A DNA stretch of 41,457 nucleotides from positions 1 through 41,457 of the forward strand of contig JBKEDC010000034.1 in assembly GCA_047975205.1 (NCBI GenBank), read 5' to 3'. This document shows, in pieces, positions 24,620 through 33,270 of this stretch. Positions within the stretch are counted from its first letter, which is position 1. Each line of letters opens with the position of its first letter. The translations under genes and the position numbers were made by a program. Under the pieces are notes generated by a model. That model made no database searches. It saw only the letters and a list, made by a program, of their open reading frames with translations, and was not told where the DNA came from. The DNA is from JBKEDC01 sp047975205. Lineage in GTDB: Bacteria; Bacteroidota; Bacteroidia; Bacteroidales; Prolixibacteraceae.

Positions 24620-25282
24620 TTACCAATTGATAGGCTCTTTGCCTACTGATTGCAGGTATTTATTTGTTTCTGAAAAATGATGATTGCCGAAAAATCCTCT
24701 GCTCGCTGAAAGTGGTGAAGGATGAACCGACGATAACACCCTATGTTTTTGCTTATCGATAAGTTGGCTCTTGCTGATGGCATAACTTCCCCAAAGGATA
24801 AACACAACTCCTTCTGCTCTTTCGCTTATCAAACGAATAACGGCATCGGTGAATGTTTCCCATCCTTTCTTTTGATGCGAGCCTGCCTGAGCTTCTCTCA
24901 CGGTAAGCGTTGCATTGAGTAATAAAACCCCTTGTTGAGCCCAAGCTGTTAGATTGCCCGATTGCGGTATCGTTTTCTGCACATCGTCATGCAATTCTTT
25001 AAAGATATTGCGTAGGCTTGGCGGAATACGAACACCTTCGGGAACCGAGAAACTCAAACCATGCGCTTGTCCTGCTCCATGATAGGGATCTTGCCCGATA
25101 ATCACTACTTTGAGCTTATCGAACGAACATTGGTTGAAAGCATTAAATAGGAGCGATGCCGGAGGATACACCCGGGTTGTTTGATATTCCTTTCGCACAA
25201 AATCAGTTACACTCTTGAAGTAATCTTTTTCAAACTCTTCTGCCAATATTTCTTTCCAACTCTGCTCTATGCGTACATTCAT
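24620..25282 (-). CDS. ung: Uracil-DNA glycosylase
   Basis: 220 residues, family 1 UDG. It removes uracil from DNA to start base excision repair. The catalytic Asp65 lies in GQDPYHGAGQAHGLSFSVP, the uracil-binding Asn in LLLNATLTV, and His187 in the HPSPLSA loop that enters the minor groove. Length and motifs are complete. Confidence 0.97.
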   Translation of the reverse strand: MNVRIEQSWKEILAEEFEKDYFKSVTDFVRKEYQTTRVYPPASLLFNAFNQCSFDKLKVVIIGQDPYHGAGQAHGLSFSVPEGVRIPPSLRNIFKELHDDVQKTIPQSGNLTAWAQQGVLLLNATLTVREAQAGSHQKKGWETFTDAVIRLISERAEGVVFILWGSYAISKSQLIDKQKHRVLSSVHPSPLSASRGFFGNHHFSETNKYLQSVGKEPINW

Positions 25283-25311
25283 GATTATATTCGTTTTGGA
25301 TGTTTCAGCTA

Positions 25312-25848
25312 TTATTCTAAATGCATTTGTTTAAAAATATCCCATAAAACAATTCCTGCACTAACCGACACATTGAATGAATGCTTTGTCCCGAATTGGG
25401 GAATTTCTATGGCCCCGTCGCAGCTATCAATAATGCTTTGTTGTACGCCTTTCACCTCATTGCCAAACACCAAGGCAATTTTATTGTATGCATTTGCTTT
25501 AAAATCCGGAAGCTTTGTGCTGTGCTCTACTTGCTCAACAGCAAATATGGCATAACCTTCCTTTTTAAGCTGTTGCACCGATTCTTCCGTAGTATCGAAA
25601 TGCTTCCAAGATACGGTATCTTCTGCTCCCAATGCTGTTTTATGTATATCTTTATTCGGAGGGGTTGCCGTATAGCCACACAGATGGATACTGTTAATAA
25701 GCATGGCATCTGATGTGCGAAAAAAGGAGCCGATATTATTACAACTGCGGACATTATCGAGCACTACCACTAAGGGCAATTTATCCATCTTCTCATATTG
25801 CAGCACATCTGCCCTGCCCAACTCATGTGTTCTTAGTTTTCTAGCCAT
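25312..25848 (-). CDS. TrmH-family (SpoU) RNA 2'-O-methyltransferase
   Basis: 178 residues. The three SpoU motifs are present: VLDNVRSCNNIGSFFRTSDA (motif 1 with Asn and Arg), IALVFGNEVKGV (motif 2, SAM site) and SFNVSVSAGIVLWDIF (motif 3), forming the knotted alpha/beta fold. Such enzymes methylate tRNA or rRNA at 2'-O positions; size suggests a TrmH- or TrmL-like tRNA enzyme, but the target cannot be told. First gene of the run of minus-strand genes leading to ung and the patatin. Confidence 0.88.
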   Translation of the reverse strand: MARKLRTHELGRADVLQYEKMDKLPLVVVLDNVRSCNNIGSFFRTSDAMLINSIHLCGYTATPPNKDIHKTALGAEDTVSWKHFDTTEESVQQLKKEGYAIFAVEQVEHSTKLPDFKANAYNKIALVFGNEVKGVQQSIIDSCDGAIEIPQFGTKHSFNVSVSAGIVLWDIFKQMHLE

Positions 25849-25903
25849 GATATTTTACTGTGTGCCACAAAGATAATAGAACTCAGCTTTAAGCCATTGC
25901 CTA

Positions 25904-25940
25904 ACACAAAAAAAGAAGATACCCGGGTGGATATCTTCTT
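25904..25940 (-). terminator. Terminator of the sdh/frd operon
   Basis: AAGAAGATA (25913-25921) pairs with TATCTTCTT (25932-25940). On the minus strand the stem is followed by a T-run (the A-run at about 25908-25914). Confidence 0.85.
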
Positions 25941-25965
25941 TTCTATTTATTGCTAAGAGCAAAAA

Positions 25966-26724
25966 CTACTCTGAGAACTTCGCTTTCAAGTATTCGCGGT
26001 TCAAACGAGCGATGTTTGCCACAGAAATACCTTTAGGGCATTCTGCTTCGCAAGCTTTAGTGTTTGTACAACCGCCAAAGCCTAACTCATCCATTTTAGA
26101 AATCATGTTGATCGCACGTTGTTTAGCCTCAACTTTACCTTGTGGCAATAATGCCAATTGCGATACTTTAGCTGAAACAAACAACATTGCCGATGCATTC
26201 TTACAAGCGGCTACACATGCTCCGCAACCAATACAAGCTGCGGCATCCATAGCTTCATCGGCTTTTGATTTTCCGATTGGAATAGCATTGGCATCAGGCA
26301 CACCTCCTGTTGATACAGAAACGTAACCTCCGGCTGCAATGATTTTATCGTAAGCTGAACGATCAACCATCAAATCTTTGATAATAGGGAAACCTGTGGC
26401 ACGCCAAGGCTCGATAGTAATGGTATCTCCACTATTGAATTTACGCATGTGCAACTGGCAAGTAGTTACTAAGTCATCAGGTCCGTGAGGACGACCGTTG
26501 ATGTATAGCGAACACATACCACAAATACCTTCACGACAGTCATGGTCGAATGCAATAGGTTCTTTTCCTTCGTTGATTAATTGTTCGTTTAAAATATCCA
26601 TCATTTCAAGAAATGATGTATCGGTTGACACCTCAGCAAGTGCATAAGACTCGAAACGGCCTTTATCTTGAGGACCATTTTGGCGCCAAACTTTTATCGT
26701 AAGATTTTTTAATATTTTCTCCAT
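25966..26724 (-). CDS. sdhB: Succinate dehydrogenase / fumarate reductase iron-sulfur subunit
   Basis: 252 residues. The [2Fe-2S] site is CREGICGMC near residue 65 with a later Cys; the [4Fe-4S] ligands are in CIGCGACVAACKN near 160 and the [3Fe-4S] part in CTNTKACEAECPKGI near 215. It relays electrons between the flavoprotein and the membrane cytochrome. Last gene of the three-gene operon, 18 bases after sdhA. Bacteroidota use this complex mainly as a fumarate reductase (frd) under anaerobic conditions, but the direction cannot be read from sequence. Confidence 0.95.
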   Translation of the reverse strand: MEKILKNLTIKVWRQNGPQDKGRFESYALAEVSTDTSFLEMMDILNEQLINEGKEPIAFDHDCREGICGMCSLYINGRPHGPDDLVTTCQLHMRKFNSGDTITIEPWRATGFPIIKDLMVDRSAYDKIIAAGGYVSVSTGGVPDANAIPIGKSKADEAMDAAACIGCGACVAACKNASAMLFVSAKVSQLALLPQGKVEAKQRAINMISKMDELGFGGCTNTKACEAECPKGISVANIARLNREYLKAKFSE

Positions 26725-26742
26725 GATAATTTTCCTTTTCTG

Positions 26743-28686
26743 CTATTTGTAGTTACGTTGAAGCATTTTAGTTTCTTCATACACTAAATCTTCCTTAGTT
26801 AAACTAGGTGCTGCTTCATCGCCTTCATAACCCCAAGCTGCCACGTAAGCAAACTTATCATCTTGACGTAAAGCTTCGCCTTCTTCTGTTTGATATTCTT
26901 CACGGAAGTGACCACCACAACTTTCTTCGCGATTTAACGCATCGTAAGCCATTAGTTTTCCAACTTCAATAAAGTCTGCCAAACGGCTAGCCTTTTCCAG
27001 TTCCACATTCATGCCGTCCATTGAGCCGGGAACGCGAACATTCGACCAAAATTCTTTTCGTATCTCTTCAATACGTTTGATAGCTTTTTCCAAACCTTCT
27101 TTAGTACGTGCCATACCCACGAAGTCCCACATAACTAAACCAAATTCTTTATGGATAGAATCTACCGAACGTTTACCTTGTATAGCGAAGATTTTTTTGA
27201 AACGATCTTCTACCGATTTCTCTGCTGCACCAAATTCTGCTTGCTTATCAACATCCATACGAGGTGTGCGAATTTCACTTGCCAAGTAATTTTGAATGGT
27301 GTAAGGAAGAACGAAATAACCATCGGCCAAACCTTGCATCAATGCTGAAGCTCCTAAGCGGTTAGCTCCATGGTCTGAGAAGTTAGCTTCACCAGCAGCA
27401 AATAATCCCGGAATATTTGTTTGCAATTCATAGTCCACCCATAATCCGCCCATAGCGTAGTGAATGGCAGGATAAATCATCATTGGAGTTTCATAAGGAT
27501 TCTCATCAACGATTTTTTCATACATCTGGAATAAGTTACCGTAGCGAGCTTCGATTACGTTTTTACCCAAACGTTTGATGGCTGTTGAAAAGTCTAGGAA
27601 AACAGCTAATCCGGTAGGGTTAACACCAAATCCGGCATCACAACGTTCTTTAGCTGCACGAGAAGCCACATCACGAGGAACTAAGTTACCGAATGCAGGG
27701 TAACGACGCTCTAAGTAGTAATCTCTATTTTCTTCGGCAATTTCAGTAGGTTTTAATTTACCTGCACGAATTGCTTCCGCATCTTCTTTCTTTTTAGGAA
27801 CCCAAATACGTCCGTCATTACGTAATGATTCCGACATCAATGTTAATTTTGATTGGAATTCACCGTGTACGGGAATACAAGTAGGGTGGATTTGTGCATA
27901 ACATGGGTTAGCAAATTTAGCTCCGTGGTGATAAGCCTTAATAAGGGCAGAACCATTAGAACCCATAGCGTTTGTTGAAAGGAAGAACGTGTTTCCGTAA
28001 CCTCCTGTTGCTAGAACAACAGCATGCCCGAAATGACGTTCTAGTTTTCCGGTCACTAAATCGCGAGAAATAATACCGCGAGCTTTACCGTCAACAATCA
28101 CAATATCAACTAACTCTGTGCGTGTATATAGTTGTACGGTACCTGCATTTACTTGACGCATCAAAGCTTGATAAGCACCCAAAAGTAATTGTTGTCCTGT
28201 TTGACCTTTAGCATAGAATGTACGACTAACTTGCGCACCACCAAAAGAACGGTTATCAAGGTAACCACCATATTCGCGAGCAAAAGGAACACCTTGTGCT
28301 ACACATTGGTCGATAATGCTGTTAGAAACTTCTGCCAAACGGTGAACGTTGGCTTCTCGTGCACGGTAGTCTCCACCTTTAATCGTATCATAATAAAGGT
28401 TGTACACTGAATCGCCATCATTAGGATAGTTTTTCGCAGCGTTAATACCTCCTTGTGCTGCAATAGAGTGTGCACGACGAGGTGAATCTTGAATGGTGAA
28501 GTTTTTTACATTGAAGCCCATTTCTCCGAGAGATGCAGCTGCTGCACCGCCGGCAAGACCTGTACCCACCACAATAACATCTAGCTTACGTTTGTTAGCC
28601 GGGTTCACCAATTTTTGGTGATTTCTATAATTTGTCCACTTTTGGGCTAATGGGCCTTCAGGGATTTTAGCATCTAATATACTCAT
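26743..28686 (-). CDS. sdhA: Succinate dehydrogenase / fumarate reductase flavoprotein subunit
   Basis: 647 residues. FAD binding: VIVVGTGLAGGAAAASLGEM near the N-terminus and RAHSIAAQGGINAA with the His that normally carries covalent FAD. The active-site region HPTCIPVHG and the later HYAMGGLWVDYE and EANFSDHGANRLGASAL are typical of the catalytic subunit that interconverts succinate and fumarate. Size and gene order (cytochrome b, A, B) match the class found in Bacteroidota and Wolinella. Confidence 0.96.
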   Translation of the reverse strand: MSILDAKIPEGPLAQKWTNYRNHQKLVNPANKRKLDVIVVGTGLAGGAAAASLGEMGFNVKNFTIQDSPRRAHSIAAQGGINAAKNYPNDGDSVYNLYYDTIKGGDYRAREANVHRLAEVSNSIIDQCVAQGVPFAREYGGYLDNRSFGGAQVSRTFYAKGQTGQQLLLGAYQALMRQVNAGTVQLYTRTELVDIVIVDGKARGIISRDLVTGKLERHFGHAVVLATGGYGNTFFLSTNAMGSNGSALIKAYHHGAKFANPCYAQIHPTCIPVHGEFQSKLTLMSESLRNDGRIWVPKKKEDAEAIRAGKLKPTEIAEENRDYYLERRYPAFGNLVPRDVASRAAKERCDAGFGVNPTGLAVFLDFSTAIKRLGKNVIEARYGNLFQMYEKIVDENPYETPMMIYPAIHYAMGGLWVDYELQTNIPGLFAAGEANFSDHGANRLGASALMQGLADGYFVLPYTIQNYLASEIRTPRMDVDKQAEFGAAEKSVEDRFKKIFAIQGKRSVDSIHKEFGLVMWDFVGMARTKEGLEKAIKRIEEIRKEFWSNVRVPGSMDGMNVELEKASRLADFIEVGKLMAYDALNREESCGGHFREEYQTEEGEALRQDDKFAYVAAWGYEGDEAAPSLTKEDLVYEETKMLQRNYK

Positions 28687-28709
28687 AATGTGATATTCTT
28701 AGATTAAGA

Positions 28710-29360
28710 TTAGAAAAATAGTAAAACCCAGATAGGGATAATACAGAATCCAACAGCAATAATCACGGCATAAATGCGTGCAACACAATTTAAACGACGT
28801 TCCCATTGTTTATTGCTAAAACCAATAGTTTGGAATGCACTCCAAAAACCATGTGTGATATGCAAAGACACCAAAATACCTGCTGCAAGATAAAGGCATG
28901 CAAACAACGGATTTTTGAAAGTGCTCACTACCATGTTGAATGCATTGAATGATTCATTACCTGAAAAATGCGCTGCTTTAACAGGAACCAAGAATTGGCA
29001 CATGTGTAATGCAATAAAAACCAATACCAATGCACCTATTATAAACATGTTGCGAGAGATAGCACTTCCCGCAGGTTTACGTACATCGTATTTAGCCGGA
29101 CGAGCTTTTTTGTTCTGAAGCTCGATCATGAAGCCCCAAATAATGTGAACAATGAAGCCTAAAGCTAAAATTGGTTCCATAATCTTAATTAAAGGGTTGG
29201 TACCCATAAAATGCACTGCCTCATTGTATAAACCACCTGTCGGATCGAAGATGATAAATAAGTTGATTGACATGTGCAGAAGCAAGAACGTCATCAGGAA
29301 TAATCCCGAGATGCTCATGAAGAACTTCCTCCCGATAGAGGAGCTACAAAAATTGCTCAT
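28710..29360 (-). CDS. sdhC: Succinate dehydrogenase / fumarate reductase cytochrome b subunit
   Basis: 216 residues with five predicted membrane helices. His residues placed in the helices (in LLLHMSIN, HIIWGF, LHMCQF and HITHGFW) would ligate two b-type hemes, as in the single-subunit B-type anchors that transfer electrons to or from menaquinone. It starts the operon, and sdhA begins 23 bases after it. I found no convincing promoter directly upstream. Confidence 0.93.
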   Translation of the reverse strand: MSNFCSSSIGRKFFMSISGLFLMTFLLLHMSINLFIIFDPTGGLYNEAVHFMGTNPLIKIMEPILALGFIVHIIWGFMIELQNKKARPAKYDVRKPAGSAISRNMFIIGALVLVFIALHMCQFLVPVKAAHFSGNESFNAFNMVVSTFKNPLFACLYLAAGILVSLHITHGFWSAFQTIGFSNKQWERRLNCVARIYAVIIAVGFCIIPIWVLLFF

Positions 29361-29712
29361 AAGAATAACTATTTATTTGATAATTTAATTTATTTCAACT
29401 TCACAAAGTGCGCAATTGAAAGCTCAACAAAAATAAGATTATCGCTCGTGAGGAAAAATAAAAAGAACGCTACTCCGCTTATTTAAATAGTTTCTAAGCT
29501 TTTTCGAAACTTTTATTTAACAAAGGAAAGCATGAGGATTTGATTCCATTATTTCAACTAATATAAAGTAAGCAAATACGAAAAAGAGTAAAACCTATTA
29601 TATTGCTTCATATGGAGATATACATAATATTCAAAGATTTATTTCGCAAAAAGACAGACCTAAAAACTAATAATCACTATTCAACCGATAAAAGCTTCCT
29701 AAAAAAAGAGAT
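29361..29712. other. Non-coding gap upstream of the sdh/frd operon
   Basis: No gene. One stretch (about 29442-29475, ATCGCTCGTGAGGAAAAATA) resembles a single decayed unit of the repeat arrays described elsewhere in the window, but without neighbours at a 42-bp spacing. The rest is AT-rich with no strong hairpin. Confidence 0.4.
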
Positions 29713-30282
29713 TCACTTCCTTTTAAGCCAACGAATACCGGATTGGGCTACTGGAAATACTCCCTGACTAACCGATTTTACATCATCGATAGAATAAAAC
29801 GCTTTGGGATTTGTTTCTCTGACAATAGCCTCCACCTTGCGGATATCTGAACGCTTTACCACGCTGTATATAATACTGACATTTTCCATGCTTCCGTGTG
29901 CCTCATGGTGTGTGATGCCATAGCCGGCAGCGGTTAAATTCCGAATCAGTTTATTTGCTTTTTTGCGCGTAATGATTTGAAGGCGCACAATGCCCACAGC
30001 TAATTTTTCTTCAATAAGTAAGCCAACATAGTTTCCGGTTGCAAAGCCCAAAGCATAAGCAAGGAAACAAGCCCAATTATCTAAATTCTCAAAGATTTTA
30101 GAAATAGCCATCAACCATATCAGAATTTCAAAAAATCCTAGTATAGGAGCCCAAAGTTTACGTCCTTTAGATACCATCACAATACGAATGGTGCCTATCG
30201 TAACGTCGGTAACTCTTGCTATGAATATTAATAACGGGAGTAATAAATAAGTAAAAGTGGAGCTGTCGGTAAAAGTCTGCAT
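29713..30282 (-). CDS. DUF2179 / UPF0316 membrane protein
   Basis: 189 residues. Three membrane segments at the N-terminus (LLPLLIFIARVTDVTIGTIR and the two that follow, including FFEILIWLMAIS) lead to a C-terminal DUF2179 domain (ITRKKANKLIRNLTAAGYG, GSMENVSIIYSVVKRSDI). The family is sometimes grouped with YebE/YitT-like proteins; function unknown. The ATG at 30282 is preferred to the longer frame from 30357 because a promoter -7 element (30297-30304) lies between. Confidence 0.82.
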   Translation of the reverse strand: MQTFTDSSTFTYLLLPLLIFIARVTDVTIGTIRIVMVSKGRKLWAPILGFFEILIWLMAISKIFENLDNWACFLAYALGFATGNYVGLLIEEKLAVGIVRLQIITRKKANKLIRNLTAAGYGITHHEAHGSMENVSIIYSVVKRSDIRKVEAIVRETNPKAFYSIDDVKSVSQGVFPVAQSGIRWLKRK

Positions 30283-30296
30283 AATTATCTTTTTAA

Positions 30297-30304
30297 CAAA
30301 ACTA
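30297..30304 (-). promoter_or_regulatory. -7 element of the DUF2179 gene
   Basis: TAGTTTTG on the minus strand fits TAnnTTTG and lies 14 bases before the ATG. No clear -33 element. Confidence 0.45.
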
Positions 30305-30814
30305 CAAACAAAAGTTAATTTTACAATAGCTACTAACACTTTTGAATAATTATTCAAAATCCTAAGGTTTTGCTTTATTCACAATTAGACATCAAACTGC
30401 TAATAATCATACATATACTCACTATATTTAAAAATCGGCGCACCTATATTTCCTAGAGAATGGCGCATAACAGAACAATTAGCACGTATATTTTTTATGA
30501 ACAAGGCGTAGCAAACAATAGTTGGACGCATAAGTTATGAGGAATGCATAAAAAAATGCTTGGAGCGTTCATAATCCATGAGAATAAGTTGCCAAAATAG
30601 CTTGTGAGTTCATATCTTGTCAAATAATACATGAAAAGAGTATATCTATGCATTCCCCATTCTTAAAGGTGATAACGGTAAATCTGATTTTGTTTATCTC
30701 CAACTTAACGAATAAATAACAATAGCAACCGGAAGCGGGAATAAAAAGATTAATTTGGCGTATTCCAAAGGTTTCATTTCTTTTGTAAGACACTTTTAAT
30801 TGTAAAAAAACAAG
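30305..30814. other. Non-coding gap containing repeat array 3
   Basis: No gene. Besides the array at 30438-30646, the part at 30647-30814 leading to purE is AT-rich, and I see no convincing promoter in it. Confidence 0.6.
30438..30646. repeat. Degenerate tandem array 3, about 42-bp period
   Basis: Five units start at 30438, 30482, 30525, 30563 and 30605, with lengths 44, 43, 38, 42 and about 42. They open with GCGCACC, GCACGTA, GACGCAT, GAGCGTT and TGAGTTC, have a middle core CTAGAGAATGGC, TATGAACAAGGC, TATGAGGAATGC or CATGAGAATAAG, and an A-rich tail. Unit 1's TATTTCCTAGAGAAT closely resembles the core of array 2. Confidence 0.7.
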
Positions 30815-31321
30815 ATGAAACCAGTTGTAAGTATTATCATGGGTAGCACCTCTGATTTAAAGGTGATGGAAAAAGCTGCCAAAGTTTTCGACGAGTTTGA
30901 GATTCCTTTTGAAATTAATGCGCTTTCAGCTCATAGGACACCTGCTGAAGTGGAAGAATTTGCTAAAAATGCAAAAGATAGAGGTATCCAAGTAATTATT
31001 GCCGGAGCCGGCATGGCTGCTCATCTTCCCGGTGTTATCGCTGCCATGACTACACTTCCTGTAATCGGTGTACCTATTAAAGCCAGTCTCGACGGTATGG
31101 ATGCACTATTGGCAATTACCCAAATGCCTCCGGGTATTCCCGTTGCCACTGTAGCTATTGACGGGGCTATGAATGCCGGTATCTTAGCGGTGCAAATGAT
31201 GGCTCTAGGTAATGAAACGTTGGCTAAAAAGATGGATCAGTTTAAAGAAGAACTGAAACAAAAAATTGTAAAAGCAAATAAAGAATTAGCTACTGTCGGG
31301 TTTAAATTTAAAACCAACTAA
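30815..31321 (+). CDS. purE: N5-carboxyaminoimidazole ribonucleotide mutase
   Basis: 168 residues. PurE moves the carboxyl group of N5-CAIR to C4 in purine synthesis. The active-site loop GSTSDLKVM near residue 10 and SAHRTP near 44 (with the catalytic His) are intact, as is AGMAAHLPGVIAA. It is monocistronic, with its own terminator. In many Bacteroidales ispG follows purE directly (from memory); here dnaB follows on the opposite strand. Confidence 0.95.
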   Translation: MKPVVSIIMGSTSDLKVMEKAAKVFDEFEIPFEINALSAHRTPAEVEEFAKNAKDRGIQVIIAGAGMAAHLPGVIAAMTTLPVIGVPIKASLDGMDALLAITQMPPGIPVATVAIDGAMNAGILAVQMMALGNETLAKKMDQFKEELKQKIVKANKELATVGFKFKTN

Positions 31322-31340
31322 GCAAATCTTCCTTACAGAA

Positions 31341-31376
31341 AGAGCGTAAACCAATTCTGATTTACGCTCTTTTTTG
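31341..31376 (+). terminator. Terminator of purE
   Basis: AGAGCGTAAA (31341-31350) pairs with TTTACGCTCT (31361-31370) around a 10-base loop, followed by a T-run. Confidence 0.88.
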
Positions 31377-31386
31377 TTCTTTAAAT

Positions 31387-32943
31387 TTAAAACGGAACGG
31401 CATCATCAGTTGTGCCGGCATAATTCAATCCTTGTTGGTTTTCAAAATCAGCATTAGGAGCCATCGGCGGAGCCGATCCTGCAAAGGTATCATCGTTCAT
31501 GCTCGAACTGCGTGTCATTTCATCAGGCATATGTTCTTCTAAATCGCAAAACTTAACCTGAGCTTTCTTAAAGGCTAAGTGAATCGTATCAGTTGACCCA
31601 TTACGGTGCTTCGCCACAATAATATTAGCACGACCGGCTAAAGAGTTTCCGTTTTCATCGGTTACTACTCCGTAATACTCCGGACGATGGATAAACATCA
31701 CCATATCAGCATCTTGCTCAATAGCTCCCGATTCACGCAAATCAGAAAGTTGTGGTTCTCGCCCTTCTCTACTTTCTACGGCACGACTCAACTGCGACAA
31801 GGCAATGATAGGCACATCCAGTTCTTTGGCAATGGCTTTCAACGAACGAGATATCATACTCACCTCCTGCTCACGATTACCTCGCATATCGCTACCTGCT
31901 GTCATAAGCTGCAAATAATCAACAATAATAACACCAATATCATGCTGCATCTTTAAACGACGACATTTAGCTCGAAACTCGAAAATGGAAAGTGCAGGAG
32001 TATCATCGATGAATAAGGGAGCTTCATCTAATATATTTACTTTCTGATGGAAGTTTTCCCACTCCCAACCGGTTAGATTACCTTTCTTTATTTTTTCTGA
32101 ACCCAACTCTGTTTCAGCTGCAATTAAACGATTGACTAACTGTACTGCCGACATCTCCAATGAAAATACTGCAACTCCGGCTTTATGATCTACCGCCATA
32201 TTTCGAGCCATAGAAAGCACAAAAGCTGTTTTACCCATGGCAGGACGAGCGGCAATGATTATTAAATCGGTTTTTTGCCAACCTGAAGTTAGTTTGTCTA
32301 AATCTCTAAAACCCGTTGGCGTGCCGCTTAAACCATCAGTACGTTGCGAAGCTTTTTCAAGCATGGCTGTGGCTTCTCTGAGCACTTGCTTGATGGGCTG
32401 TGTTTCTTTACGAATACTTCCTTCGGCAACCTCAAAGATTGATTTCTCAGCGAAATTAATGAGGTCATCCACATCGATATTCATATCGTAGGCTTGCTTC
32501 TGAATTTCTGAAGATTTCTGTATGAGCTCACGCTGGATATATTTTTGTGCAATGATACGGGCATGATGCTCAATATGTGCCGCCGAAGCTACGTTGCTTG
32601 TGAGTTGCGTAATATAAAGCGCACCTCCAACTTCATCTAATTGCTCCCTACTCTTAAGCTCTTGGGTTACCATAAGTAAATCAACCGGTTTTTCATTTGT
32701 TGATAAACTTTTTATGGCATCGAAGATAATACGGTGTTCCGGCAAATAGAAACTCTTACTATCGACAATATCGGCAACAGAAATATATGCGTGCTTTTCC
32801 AGCATCAATGCACCGAGTACAGCTTTTTCAACATCGACTGCTTGAGGGGGAAGTTTTCCTTGCGCTACGTTTATTTGTTCCAGTGCGTCTTTTGCTGCTT
32901 TATTTCGGGCATTCTGCCAATTATTTGCCTGTTTTTGTGCCAT
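31387..32943 (-). CDS. dnaB: Replicative DNA helicase DnaB
   Basis: 518 residues. N-terminal domain (PPQAVDVEKAVLGALMLEK near 40-60) for hexamer and primase contacts, then the RecA-like motor: Walker A ARPAMGKTAFVL, IIVDYLQLM (Walker B) and SRSLKAIAKELDVPIIALSQLSR. The C-terminal tail is Asn/Met-rich. The ATG at 32943 gives the normal MAQKQANNW start; an in-frame ATG 12 codons upstream adds a cysteine-rich stub that I consider unlikely. Confidence 0.96.
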   Translation of the reverse strand: MAQKQANNWQNARNKAAKDALEQINVAQGKLPPQAVDVEKAVLGALMLEKHAYISVADIVDSKSFYLPEHRIIFDAIKSLSTNEKPVDLLMVTQELKSREQLDEVGGALYITQLTSNVASAAHIEHHARIIAQKYIQRELIQKSSEIQKQAYDMNIDVDDLINFAEKSIFEVAEGSIRKETQPIKQVLREATAMLEKASQRTDGLSGTPTGFRDLDKLTSGWQKTDLIIIAARPAMGKTAFVLSMARNMAVDHKAGVAVFSLEMSAVQLVNRLIAAETELGSEKIKKGNLTGWEWENFHQKVNILDEAPLFIDDTPALSIFEFRAKCRRLKMQHDIGVIIVDYLQLMTAGSDMRGNREQEVSMISRSLKAIAKELDVPIIALSQLSRAVESREGREPQLSDLRESGAIEQDADMVMFIHRPEYYGVVTDENGNSLAGRANIIVAKHRNGSTDTIHLAFKKAQVKFCDLEEHMPDEMTRSSSMNDDTFAGSAPPMAPNADFENQQGLNYAGTTDDAVPF

Positions 32944-33270
32944 TAGATTAATCGATTTTCTTTTTCCGCCACAAAGCAAATAAATAAGCTCACCCTAAAC
33001 CAATAGAACGAGCTTTATTTATAATTATGCTTGTTTACAACTCTTGTACAGCTGTTGAAAACTTGGGGGAAAGTTATTCACAATTTGTTAATTTCTCTTT
33101 TTTAGAATGTTTGTCTTATTCAGCCTTACAACCTTTATATTCTATAAAGTAACTACAATTATCGTTATGAATTCCGGTGAGTTTTGAAGATATCAATGAA
33201 GAGCCTGAGCATACTAATTATTCGAATGCATATTAAGATGCACACAATAAAGAATAGCATCTCATATGCT
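32944..33270. other. Gap upstream of dnaB
   Basis: No gene. AAATAAGCTC (32982-32991) can pair with GAGCTTTATTT (33010-33020), with one bulge and an 18-base loop; this would sit in the dnaB leader. TTATTCACA at 33074-33082 differs from the DnaA box consensus at one position, but no cluster of such boxes is present. Confidence 0.5.

Noticed and set aside
4387..30646. The three repeat arrays as CRISPR
   Set aside because: Units adjoin without unique spacers, differ strongly from each other, and no cas genes are in the window.
33074..33082. DnaA-box-like TTATTCACA upstream of dnaB as a replication origin
   Set aside because: Only one imperfect box, no cluster, no AT-rich unwinding region with repeats and no dnaA or other origin-linked gene nearby.
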